A stretch of 64,000 bases of DNA, from positions 31,733 to 95,732 of the forward strand of contig NZ_WHNZ01000010.1 of assembly GCF_013141725.1 (NCBI RefSeq). The letters run 5' to 3'. Positions 36,212-45,400 of this stretch are shown here, in pieces. The notes beneath the pieces were generated by a model. The model did no database searches. It was not told where the DNA came from and saw nothing but the letters and a program-made list of their open reading frames with translations. A program made the position numbers and the translations under genes. The stretch is from Paenibacillus planticolens (GTDB lineage Bacteria > Bacillota > Bacilli > Paenibacillales > NBRC-103111). Position 1 is the stretch's first letter; each line of letters begins with the position of its first letter.

Positions 36212-36994
36212 TTATTCCTTTATTTTCTCAAATGAAGCATCGTCGAGTCGGAACATTGTTTTGTAGCCCGATTCATCGAGTTTAACTCCTACATCCAACT
36301 TACCTGTGATGAGCAGCGGACCAGGGGTGTAGCGCAGTTTCACATTGTCTGGAACAAAGACGATCATAATTTTATTCCAATACGTTTCATCGCCATTATC
36401 AAATGGACATTCTGCGCCAGGCTTGGGAATTAATAGAAACCAGTGCTTATCAAAGGAAAGCACCTCACCCATAAAGCCTTTTATTTGCACCGTTTTTCCG
36501 CTCATGTCCCAAAATTTTTCAGAGGGTTTATCCTGCTTGTCATCATCAAAAAACTGTGTCCAGTTGATTTCATTCGATAAACTCGCAGGCTTCTTCTTGG
36601 CACTGCTCTGCTCTTCTAACTGCTTCGGTTCAACCTTAGGTGTTGCTGCCGTATTCGCAGCCATAGCAGCTCCCCCTTCCTCAACAGAAGCAGGATGCTC
36701 CGGCACTTTGGGAGAAGGAAGCGAGATTGGCTTATTATCTTTAACAGCAGTGGAGGCTGCTGCTTCCTTTTCCGGCTTCAGCGTCACGGATGGAACTACT
36801 GCTTCAGGTGTCTCTGAAATAATGACGGCTGGAGTTTCCTTGGGATTCGGACTGTTAGATGGGCTGGCAGTTGAGATCGTTGCTTGGGTCGCATTGCCGA
36901 ATGACTGACCTGATGGCTCCGTTTTCTTTTGACCACAGCCAGTTAAGACGAAAGTAAATAAGCTGAGTCCTATGATAAATTGCCTTATTTTCAT
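36212..36994 (-). CDS. DUF3299-like lipoprotein
   Basis: I start at ATG 36992-36994 (MKIRQFIIGLSLF), preceded by GAGGTGG. Lipobox FVLTGC puts the lipid anchor at about residue 20. Residues 25-145 are a low-complexity Ser/Thr/Pro/Ala linker. The C-terminal 110 residues (WDMSGKTVQIKGFMGEVLSF, WFLLIPKPGAECPF, then NKIMIVFVPDNVKL) fit the DUF3299 fold, a small beta-barrel-like periplasmic domain. The gene is the last of an ATPase-permease-lipoprotein operon, starting 10 nt after the permease stop. DUF3299 proteins elsewhere accompany MacB-like transporters linked to zinc, as I recall for the Vibrio Zrg system; the metal role is inference. Confidence 0.72.
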   Translation of the reverse strand: MKIRQFIIGLSLFTFVLTGCGQKKTEPSGQSFGNATQATISTASPSNSPNPKETPAVIISETPEAVVPSVTLKPEKEAAASTAVKDNKPISLPSPKVPEHPASVEEGGAAMAANTAATPKVEPKQLEEQSSAKKKPASLSNEINWTQFFDDDKQDKPSEKFWDMSGKTVQIKGFMGEVLSFDKHWFLLIPKPGAECPFDNGDETYWNKIMIVFVPDNVKLRYTPGPLLITGKLDVGVKLDESGYKTMFRLDDASFEKIKE

Positions 36995-37004
36995 ACTGAC
37001 CACC

Positions 37005-38219
37005 TCAAGACTTAAATAATTGCAATGGGTCCACGCGATAAGCTTGAAGTGCGGGGCCTACGGACGCAAGAACACCGATCAATAAGGTTCCTACGACGAG
37101 CATACCTTCCCCCGGCATGAAATGCCATGATTGAATTTGTAAGCCCGAGTATTCGAAAACAGCTTCGCGGCTTAAATACCCTCCGGCATGACCTACCAAT
37201 AAACCGCATATCAATCCAATGAAGGTCAACAAAACTCCTTCACCGATTAGAGACACCCAAATGAATCTCTTTGATTTTCCAATGAGTCGAAGTAAACCAA
37301 CATCTTTTTTGCGCTCATTTACAGCGGCAATCAGAGAGAGCACAATGGAGCCTGCAGCAAGCAAAATACAGATCACAGTTACAACACTCAACGCTTGTGT
37401 TCCTTTATCTACGACATTCACGACATCAGCAACTGCTTTACTTGTATAGATCGCCTGGACATTGCTTATTTGTCCGAACTTCGTTTTAATCGACTGCGCA
37501 CCCAACAGTGACTTGGGTTTGACCAAAATCGTTGTAACTTCCTTCTTATCCCCTTGCTGACTCTCATGAACCGCCCATGCATAATCAAGTGTTGTGAAGA
37601 CAGCTCGATCGTCTGAAGTCATCAGAGGAGGCAAAATACCCACAACGGTGTAGGTGAAACTATGATGCTGATCATGTTCGCCCGCTGCATCTCCATCGTC
37701 ATCGTCATCAGTACCTTGAACCAGTCCATGTGCGCCTTGAAACTTATCCCCAACATGAAGCCCTAGCGAATTAGCTATATGTGCACCGACAATGGTATCG
37801 CCAAGCTTATCGTATAATTTCCCCTGAGCCATTTGCTTATCAGCCCCATAGCGAGTGGCGAAATATTCGGGTTCCATCCCGACAATCGGAAAACCGTTAT
37901 AGTTATCTCCAGTCGTCATTGCATAAGCACGATCAACGTACTCATCTTTGCGTATGTCCTCCAGCAGTTTATATGGCACATTGCCTGTCGGAGCACCGAT
38001 ATGATAATACGTGTTAAGAGCCAACTGAGAGGCGCTTCCCTTTGCGCCAATCGTCACTTCAAAGGGACCATATCCCTTCTCTGCCCCTTGTTCGACCCCA
38101 TTACTACAGAGCAGAAGGAAGACAACAAGAGCGACCGTCACAGCAACGGAGAAAATCGTGAGAAGAGAAAGCATTTTGCGGTGAATAACATTACGCCATA
38201 ATAGGGTGAATAATTTCAT
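37005..38219 (-). CDS. MacB/FtsX-type ABC permease with an Asp/His-rich extracellular insert
   Basis: This 404-residue protein has an N-terminal transmembrane segment (about 18-40), a large extracellular domain (about 45-265) and three C-terminal transmembrane segments, the MacB/LolC/FtsX arrangement. Its ATG overlaps the ATPase stop by four bases, so the two are coupled. Within the extracellular domain, near residue 170, lies the cluster DDDDDGDAAGEHDQHH, a plausible divalent-metal-binding loop that I do not expect in ordinary MacB. With the DUF3299-like lipoprotein downstream and the zinc-type alkaline phosphatase upstream, this suggests metal handling, most likely zinc. MacB-type systems do not usually import solutes, so it may extract or deliver a metal-binding lipoprotein. 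Confidence 0.85.
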   Translation of the reverse strand: MKLFTLLWRNVIHRKMLSLLTIFSVAVTVALVVFLLLCSNGVEQGAEKGYGPFEVTIGAKGSASQLALNTYYHIGAPTGNVPYKLLEDIRKDEYVDRAYAMTTGDNYNGFPIVGMEPEYFATRYGADKQMAQGKLYDKLGDTIVGAHIANSLGLHVGDKFQGAHGLVQGTDDDDDGDAAGEHDQHHSFTYTVVGILPPLMTSDDRAVFTTLDYAWAVHESQQGDKKEVTTILVKPKSLLGAQSIKTKFGQISNVQAIYTSKAVADVVNVVDKGTQALSVVTVICILLAAGSIVLSLIAAVNERKKDVGLLRLIGKSKRFIWVSLIGEGVLLTFIGLICGLLVGHAGGYLSREAVFEYSGLQIQSWHFMPGEGMLVVGTLLIGVLASVGPALQAYRVDPLQLFKS

Positions 38220-38893
38220 ACCGCTTCTCTCCTCGGTAATTCATTGATATCTTGAATATGAACTCGTGCAGGATACATATCAGCTAAATGCAAATCATGC
38301 GTGACGGTTAACAATGTCATCTTCTCCACTTCACATATGTCCAGCAGCAATGACATGATATCCCCCGCAGTTTCCCAATCAAGACTGCCTGTCGGCTCAT
38401 CAGCTAATATAAGCTGCGGCTTCGCTATGATCGCACGTATAATCGCAGCCCTTTGCTGCTGACCTCGTGAAAGTTCGGAAGGCAGATGATGCTGACGATC
38501 CTTCAGTCCGACTCTTTCAAACCAATAGTCTACCTGATCTTTGGTCATCTTCTTCGTCCAGTCTTGTGGAACAATAAGTTCCACGTTTTGTTTGACGGTC
38601 AAAGATGAAATCAAGTGGAAATCTTGAAAAATGTAGCCTACATGCTCCGCTCTATAACGATCCCGTTTGCTTTCCGAATACGTATGGAGCGGCAAACCAT
38701 TTACCCAAATTTCACCTTGATCAGGCTGCATCACACCGCTGAGCAAATGCAGCAGTGTGCTTTTCCCACTTCCACTCGGCCCTAGTAGAGCCAATCTATC
38801 TCCTTGCTGGACCTGCCACTGAGAAACGTTCAAAATAGGCAAGCTTTTTCCGTGAATTGTAAAAGACTTAGTAATCCCCTTAATCTCAATCAT
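38216..38893 (-). CDS. MacB/LolD-type ABC ATPase
   Basis: I start at MIEIKGITKSFTIHGKSLPI (ATG 38891-38893), with a GGGGG tract upstream. The 225-residue ATPase has Walker A GPSGSGKST, signature LSRGQQQRAAIIRAI (Arg replacing the usual first Gly of LSGGQ), Walker B LILADEPTGSLD and the switch His in LTVTHD. It is the first gene of the ATPase-permease-DUF3299 operon and energises the neighbouring FtsX-like permease through a mechanotransmission cycle. The LSRGQ variant occurs in active members of the subfamily, so I do not read it as inactivating. Confidence 0.88.
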   Translation of the reverse strand: MIEIKGITKSFTIHGKSLPILNVSQWQVQQGDRLALLGPSGSGKSTLLHLLSGVMQPDQGEIWVNGLPLHTYSESKRDRYRAEHVGYIFQDFHLISSLTVKQNVELIVPQDWTKKMTKDQVDYWFERVGLKDRQHHLPSELSRGQQQRAAIIRAIIAKPQLILADEPTGSLDWETAGDIMSLLLDICEVEKMTLLTVTHDLHLADMYPARVHIQDINELPRREAV

Positions 38894-38925
38894 AACTGCC
38901 CCCAAGTCCATTAGTCATAGATAGG

Positions 38926-38958
38926 AAAAGAGGACAAGGGTAGCATTATCCCCTGTCC
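38926..38958 (-). terminator. Probable terminator of the alkaline phosphatase gene
   Basis: On the minus strand GGACAGGGG pairs with CCCTTGTCC, followed by TCTTTTCC, just past the stop at 38977. Confidence 0.65.
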
Positions 38959-38976
38959 ATTCTTTTACGTGATCGG

Positions 38977-40704
38977 CTAGTTTATTAAAATACGCTCGCT
39001 AACGGAATCCCATGTGAAGCTTTTACCTGTCAACTTATTGAATGCGTCTAAAGGCAGATACAACTTGCCATTGTCCACATTACCTACCAATGCGCTTGCT
39101 GCACCATTTTCCGTAATGGCGCCAGTTTCAACATTAACCGATAATTGCTGGCTATCTTTAGCAAAGACAACCGTTTTCGTTGTTTCGTCCCATGTTACTT
39201 TAATGTCTAATGCTTCAGCAAGGGATCTTGCTGCTAACAATGTTTTGCTATCACGAGTTACTTTGAAAAGAGGGTACAAATATTTATCTTGCAGTTCTTT
39301 CGTCACTGCAGTCAGATCAGCGCCGATCACTTTAGCGCCACTTTTGGCAATATCCGTGTTATCGATATCGCCTTTTAAAAGGGAAGCGATCGGACCGTAA
39401 GCCCATACGCCCACGTCAACACCTGAATGACCATGTCCTGTCCAGCCAACACCCAGACGTTTGGAAACGACTGCGTTGTAACCGCCGGCGCGACCGCTAG
39501 ATGTACCGTCGCCTTTCAGAATCAGAGCAACCTCCTCATCGGACAAATCCGTGAACCCCACGTTATCCGCAACAATTTTACGAACATCATCCGCCGTTTG
39601 TGCTGCTTTCAAACTCACGTCCAAATAATCAGTAGAGTGCTTCGCTTTGTTAAAAAGATCAACATTCAATTCATACACGTTGTCTCTACCGAGCGACAAA
39701 CCGCCTGTTTCATGGTCAGCCGTTACAACAAGGGATGTATTGCCGTCTTTTTTCGCGAAATCAACTAATGTTTTGAACGTAGCATCCAATTCCAGCGTCT
39801 CCTGAATGTTTGTAGGAAGGTCATTCCCATGTCCAGCATGGTCGATACGACCGGCTTCAACCATCAGGACGAAACCATTTTTATTTTGCGATAAAATATC
39901 GAGCGCTTTTTGGGTCAATTGTGGTAAGGAAGGCGTTTTATCATCACGATCAAGCACATATGGTATTGCATCATCTGCAAAGAGTCCAAGTACCTTTCCT
40001 GCTGTTGCAGGGATGGCATCTAATCCAGCTTTATCATAAGCTGTTTTATAGCCTTTCGCTTCAAAATCAGGAATGATGTTTTTGTCCGTACGCTTACCTT
40101 TCTCATCCTTCGTAATGAAGTTTATTTTACCGCCGCCAAAGAAAACGTTTACACCGCTATTCAGATATTGAGAAGCAATGGCATTTTGATTGCCGCGTTG
40201 ACGAACGTGCGAAGCCCACACAGATGGTGTTGCCCCAACAATAGTATCTGTTGTTACGAGACCCGTTGCTTTACCTTGTTTAATAGCCGCTTCAACCACT
40301 GAACCATACGGCTTTGCAACGTCACCGTTTGATACGCTGACAGCGTTATTGTACGTTTTATGTCCAGTCGAGAAGGCTGTTGCTGCTGCTGATGAGTCTG
40401 TTACCGCTCCGGACTCCGTTGTGTACGGGCCTGCTTGTGAGTATGTAGTTGCTTTTCCCACATAATAACCGCCATCCAGCTCTAAACGGTCTTTATTTAA
40501 AAACATTTTGGAATAATACCTTGCTGCTGTTACTTCTGCCGGCCCCATGCCGTCGCCGATAAGGACAATCAAGTTCTTGGATTGCGCCGTTGTCGTAGGC
40601 GTTGTAGTTGTCGTTTCAGCAGCTGATGCCGCTCCCGCTACACCTACCGCCAATAAAGAAATGCATAAACCGGAACCCATAATCTGTTTTAGACTTTTTT
40701 TCAA
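38977..40704 (-). CDS. Secreted alkaline phosphatase with a C-terminal copper-amine-oxidase-N-like domain
   Basis: The start is the TTG at 40702-40704: GGAGGG lies 7 nt upstream and the signal peptide begins there (LKKSLKQIMGSGLCISLLAV). The ATG 14 codons earlier is unsupported. The 575-residue protein has PhoA-family motifs: LIVLIGDGMGPAE (metal), VTDSSAAATAFSTGHK (nucleophile Ser), VEAGRIDHAGHGND, VVTADHETGG and GHGHSGVD. The family is a two-zinc, one-magnesium phosphomonoesterase. The last about 90 residues (LLAARSLAEALDIKVTWDET, then LYLPLDAFNKLTGKSFTWDS) resemble the copper-amine-oxidase N-terminal domain often appended to secreted Paenibacillus proteins, perhaps for surface retention. 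Upstream lies the 21-bp-spaced operator (40804-40837), shared with a binding-protein gene. Confidence 0.88.
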   Translation of the reverse strand: MKKSLKQIMGSGLCISLLAVGVAGAASAAETTTTTPTTTAQSKNLIVLIGDGMGPAEVTAARYYSKMFLNKDRLELDGGYYVGKATTYSQAGPYTTESGAVTDSSAAATAFSTGHKTYNNAVSVSNGDVAKPYGSVVEAAIKQGKATGLVTTDTIVGATPSVWASHVRQRGNQNAIASQYLNSGVNVFFGGGKINFITKDEKGKRTDKNIIPDFEAKGYKTAYDKAGLDAIPATAGKVLGLFADDAIPYVLDRDDKTPSLPQLTQKALDILSQNKNGFVLMVEAGRIDHAGHGNDLPTNIQETLELDATFKTLVDFAKKDGNTSLVVTADHETGGLSLGRDNVYELNVDLFNKAKHSTDYLDVSLKAAQTADDVRKIVADNVGFTDLSDEEVALILKGDGTSSGRAGGYNAVVSKRLGVGWTGHGHSGVDVGVWAYGPIASLLKGDIDNTDIAKSGAKVIGADLTAVTKELQDKYLYPLFKVTRDSKTLLAARSLAEALDIKVTWDETTKTVVFAKDSQQLSVNVETGAITENGAASALVGNVDNGKLYLPLDAFNKLTGKSFTWDSVSERILIN

Positions 40705-40756
40705 GTTGTATTCCCTCCAAAAATAGTATTTCGCCTTATCTAGCATACATCCAGTT

Positions 40757-40873
40757 TTAGCAATGCTAATGGTTCAATACTATATTTTCAGTTAAACATT
40801 GAATATCCTAAAAATATGTACAATTATCGCAAAAAATGAACTTTTTCGCCATTTACAATATCTTTAAAAATAA
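40757..40873 (-). promoter_or_regulatory. Alkaline phosphatase upstream element with 21-bp-spaced operator
   Basis: TATCCTAAAA at 40804 and TATCGCAAAA at 40825 are exactly 21 bp apart, with GTACAAT between them, about 100 bp upstream of the start. The whole stretch aligns with 8296-8406. A TTTACA-N5-TTTAAA string at 40852-40868 faintly recalls a PhoP box but lies on the wrong strand. The remaining 40874-41126 holds only a hairpin (GTGGTTTTATTTAAAATAAA, 41056-41080) of unknown role. Confidence 0.6.
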
Positions 40874-41126
40874 ATATAGGAAAACATTACAAGTCTCCTA
40901 CTTAAAAAATTTTTTTGTATAATGTTATCCTGTGAGCAATAAGAAAATGACACATACCGTTACCCAAATTCCAAAGTTGAGAAAACGACAGCCTTTATAC
41001 CAGCTGCCATTTCTTTGAGTATATTGCGCTATCACTCTGCGTTAGCGACGGATTGTGGTTTTATTTAAAATAAAACCACCTCTTAAAGTTGGTTGGTATC
41101 TATCTGAGTGCTTGTATTTCCTTTTG

Positions 41127-41720
41127 GGTTGTGTTGCAAATTATAAAAATGCCTAGTATACCTACTTTATTGGATAAACTATGTAGCCAAACCAATAGGA
41201 TTTGTTATTTTCTTTATGAACCGATGGTCTTGTTCGATAATGTTGTTGAGGTACTTTGTTTGTCTGATTATGGTTTCTTTCGGCAGATCTTTCTCATCCT
41301 TTAACTGATCTATTGAGGGTGGATGTGCAGGGTTCTTATCTACCGTGATCACACGTGTTGATTGATTGTGTGGCGATGACAATGCCTTCTTGAAAAAGCG
41401 TTTCGCCGCATGAATATCACGATTTTCAGACAACATGAAATCTATCGATTTTCCCTCAGAATCAACTGCCCGATATAAATACTTCCACTGACCTTTAACT
41501 TTGATGTAGGTTTCGTCAGTCCTCCACGAGTCGTTTGTAGGTTTCAAAAAGTGGCGGATTCCGGTCCAAATTCATGCACCCATCTCATGATCGTCGTATG
41601 GGAAATCCTTAATCCTCGATCACTCATCATTTCAACTATATCGTTTCCAAAGCAAGTTGCTCCATCCCATGACTTCATTATCAATTACGTTATCATGAAT
41701 TAGAGCTTTGCACCACAACC
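41127..41720 (-). mobile_element. IS6-family internal-deletion derivative, both ends present
   Basis: The inverted ends are GGTTGTGTTGCAAATT (left, at 41127) and GGTTGTGGTGCAAAGCTCT (right, read inward from 41720). The transposase remnant on the minus strand reads KPTNDSWRTDETYIKVKGQ at 41547, through YLNNIIEQDHRFIKKITNP, then jumps to GLAT-stop. Compared with the 58304-59135 copy it lacks about 100 nt near the N-terminus, a few codons in the middle, and the C-terminal part between ITNP and GLAT. At 594 bp it is non-autonomous. The 8-bp flanks differ, so no target duplication is visible. Confidence 0.85.
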
Positions 41721-42310
41721 GGTTCATGAGTTTGGGCCGGAATTAGAAAAGCGAATTCGTCCCTATTTAAAGCAGACAAACGATTCCTTACGGACTGATG
41801 AAACCTATATGAAAGTCAAAGCACAATGGAAGTATCTTTATAGAGCAGTAGATTCAAAAGGAAACACGATTGATTTCATGTTATCTGAAAATCGAGACGC
41901 TTCCGAGGCCAAGCGATTTTTTAAGAAAGCATTGAATCAATCGCCACGTGTGATCACCGTCGATAAAAACCCAGCTTACCCTATAACAGTTCAGCATAAA
42001 GGACGAGAAGAGTATGAAACAAGAAACATTACTACGACAAAAGAAATATCTTAACAATATTATTGAACAAGATCATCGATTTATAAAGAAAATCATACAA
42101 CCAATGCTGGGATTCAAGTCATTTGAAACTGCAGAATACACAATCGCGGGAATCGAAGACATGCATATGCTAAGGAAAGGGCAGGTCGAATGCCTTCATT
42201 CGTCTGTCCTTTCTTCAGTTAAATTTATCAACAAATTATTTGGTTTGACCGCATAATCAAACAAAAAAACCGCGGATATCCATAATCAATTTTAATTGTT
42301 GCACCAAACC
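41721..42310 (+). mobile_element. Second IS6-family relic, 5' truncated and frameshifted
   Basis: The plus-strand transposase remnant begins abruptly at codons for HEFGPELEKRIRPYLKQTND, against the end of the other element. It continues to a frameshift near 42010 (QHKGREE, then out of frame), and resumes as LLRQKKYLNNIIEQDHRFIK through FINKLFGLTA to a stop at 42254-42256. The right inverted end, GGTTTGGTGCAAC, reads inward from 42310. The N-terminal about 65 codons and left end are missing. Direct abutment suggests the 41127-41720 element inserted here or that a deletion joined them. It is dead. Confidence 0.85.
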
Positions 42311-42389
42311 CCGCGAAGTTCACAAGAATCTGTAACAAATACACAAAAAAATAAATATCTCATTAAGGTGAAACGAGAGAAACAAAAAC

Positions 42390-42432
42390 AGTCGCTATAC
42401 AGCACTTATCATCCAGGTACTGTATAGCAACT
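42390..42432 (-). terminator. Terminator of the GxGYxYP dockerin gene; dispersed hairpin copy 1
   Basis: AGTTGCTATACAGTAC pairs with GTGCTGTATAGCGACT on the minus strand, followed by GTTTTTGTTTC. The hairpin and its flank recur at 57457-57600, and half of it at 58270-58303. Confidence 0.85.
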
Positions 42433-42465
42433 ATGAGATTCTTCTTACCTTCAATTATTGTTGTC

Positions 42466-45400
42466 TTATTGCAAAATCGCTTTAGCTACAATGGCAAGGT
42501 CTTCAATGTCTACTTTGCCGTCATGGTTCACATCCGCTTTCTCATTCCAACCTACTTGACCTTGTTGTTTGCCGTAAGCAGCTGCAACCACAGCCAAGTC
42601 ACCAATGGAGACACCGCCTCCATTAACATCTGCGATTATTTTCTTGCTTGTGAATACTTGCATTGCCGCTTCCAATGCAGCTTTTGCAATATCCACCTGC
42701 TGCTGCGTGGCATTCGAATCGTTTACTGCTGCTTTGGCTGCATCGATGGCCGACTGCAATTGCGCTTTGGAGCCAATCGCATACTGTCCATCTCCATCGC
42801 CTTCCACTCCTGCATCGTACATCGCCTGAGCGCTTGCGATCGCCATGTTCAAGAGCGACTTATCTACAGGTACAGTAGGTACTGTGATTTGTATATCACG
42901 GGAAGCTCTGCCGACCTGCAGCTCATTCCCCTGTCCATTGGCAATCACAACATGATCAACAGAAATTGTTGTATTGGTTGCCTGGGTTACAGATTTTGCC
43001 GTAAATTGGATTGCAAGTAAATCGCCCTGGGCAGGCACGTTCGCGCCCATGCTGGCAGCCACAATTCTGAGTTGTCCTGGAGCCGTCTCCTTTTGATCGA
43101 TGACTTGAAATCCTTCTTTTAATGATGTAACCGAATTGAACTGCAAATTCAACGGATCATAGTGAAGCGTCAAATCTTGCCCATATACCGACGGGTACAC
43201 ACTTTGCGAAATATTGCTTAATCCTACCGACATCACAAGCGGTTGACCAGCCACAACAGTACTCGCTCCGCTCAATACGGTCACGGGAACTGCGTTTTGG
43301 CGGTTTACAGTCACCGTATACGTCTTGGTTGTCAAGTCAGGCGCCGTGACGACCACACCAATCACGTTACTGCCTTCGTTCAGATTAATCGGAGCGCTTG
43401 CTTGGCCAGTCGTTACGTTCTGTCCGTTTACACTAACTGTCGAATTCATATCATCAACAGAAGCGGTCATGACAATACTGCTCACGGAGTTCGGCACATT
43501 CGCTGTGTATGACGTAATGCCCGTATTAAACGCAGGACTCAGTTCACCGGACGATAAGCTTAGTGCTCTCAAGTCAGCATTGCTTGACAATGCTGCACGA
43601 CTAAACTTAAACCAGTTTAAGTTGCATACATATTGTTTTGTAGTCTTAAACACTAGGTATAAATCATGAAAACCTGTCGCATTAGTGATCGGGGTTGATA
43701 AAGTCTTATAGTTCGACCATCCGCCAGTATCGCTCACAGTAAGCGATCCCGCTAATGTGCCAGTCGGACTGTCAAGCCTTACTTCAATCGTACCCCCTGC
43801 AAATTGATCTGCAGATACTCTTGCGTTAAATTCCAAAGCGCCATTGGCAAAGTAAAGATTTTTATAAACTAGATAATAACCGTCTTTAACATTTCCCATA
43901 TCCTGTCCGCCGCCAGTATCCGGGGTGTTATTCTCAGTGATAAAGTTCCCTGATTTGGAATCATAGTTTTCTGCTTCGATCTGATTGAATGCACTTCGTA
44001 CCGGTAACACTGTCACGCTGATACTCGTTGTCAATGCTACATTATTCGGATTCGCAACTCCTGACGGCAGGGTTACAGTTCCACTTACAGTGAAGATCTG
44101 CTGTGTCTTCTGCGAAGGATCATAGGAAGATGCCTCTACATCCCATGCCACAGTGGCAGTTACGTTTCCTGTATCGGTAATCAGTTGTACGGTTGATGGT
44201 AATCCAAGTGCTTCAGCTGTTTTTGCTGTCCCGTTGACCACTCCAGTAACGGGTGCAGGCGCTGTGATGTTTGTAATGGTCTTAATGCTTGATGGTAATA
44301 CATTAAACTTAAACCAGTTTACGTTGCATACATATTGTTTTGAAGTTTTAAACACAAGATATACATCATGAACACCTGTCACATTGATGATTGGAGTTGA
44401 TAGTGTTTGATATTTCGACCATCCGCCAGTATCACTAACATCAAGTGCTCCCGCTAATGTACCTGTCGGGCTGTCCAGCCTTACTTCAATTGTACCGCCT
44501 GCAAATTGATCTGCAGACACTCTTACATTAAATTCCGAAACGCCACTGTCAAAGTTAATACTATTATATGCTAAATAATAACCGTTTTTAACATTCCCTA
44601 TATTTTGTCCGCCACCTGTATCCGGGGTGTTACTTTCTGTGCTAAAGCTCCCTGACTTAGAATCGTAATCTTCTGCTTCAATCTGTCCGAGCGCGCTTCT
44701 GAAAATAAATTTAAACCAGTCCAAATTGCCTACATTAGACTTTGCCGTCTTGAACACCAGGTAAACATCATGAATGCCTGTTATATTTGTCACAGCGGAT
44801 GATAACGTCTGGTAAGTTGACGATCCTCCGGTCGGATTGACATTTAATGTTCCGGCTAATGTACCTGTCGGACTATCCAGCCTTACTTCAATCGTACCCC
44901 CTGAATTGGCATCTGCGGATACTCTGGCACTAAATCCCGAAGCGGTCATGCCAAAGTCCACGTTTTTATATACTGTATAGCTGTTATTAGTAAGACCACC
45001 AAGACTGGAGCCACCATCAGGGGCGTTTTGGACTACAATACTTTCCGACTTCGAAATGAAGTCTTCTGCTTCTATTTTGCTAAATGTGTTTGTGTTTAAA
45101 TTTATTGAAGCGTTTGGCTTGGGTGTAAGCATTTCACCGTCAAAATTGTACAGATTAAGTTCATGAATGGACCAATAATGAGCACTATTTGTGCCGGTCT
45201 GAACAATCTTTACATAACGGCTTGTGGTCTTCTCAAATGTTATGAGCGTGTATTCATTATTTCCGGTACCACTGGCAACTGGCGCTCCCCAATTTATACC
45301 GTCATTTGATACATACACACTATATGCACTTGGATAGTCGCCAATCGAATTCGTTACTTCCATTGTAAGTTTATTGAATGTTTGGGCTGAACCAAGGTCT

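Noticed and set aside
8340..40837. CRISPR-like repeats suggested by recurring 21-bp spacing
   Set aside because: The sites are dispersed singly in promoters, not arrayed with spacers, and no cas genes are present.
40852..40868. PhoP box (TTTACA-N5-TTTAAA) before the alkaline phosphatase
   Set aside because: Only one weak pair, on the non-coding strand; the 21-bp-spaced repeat is the stronger signal.
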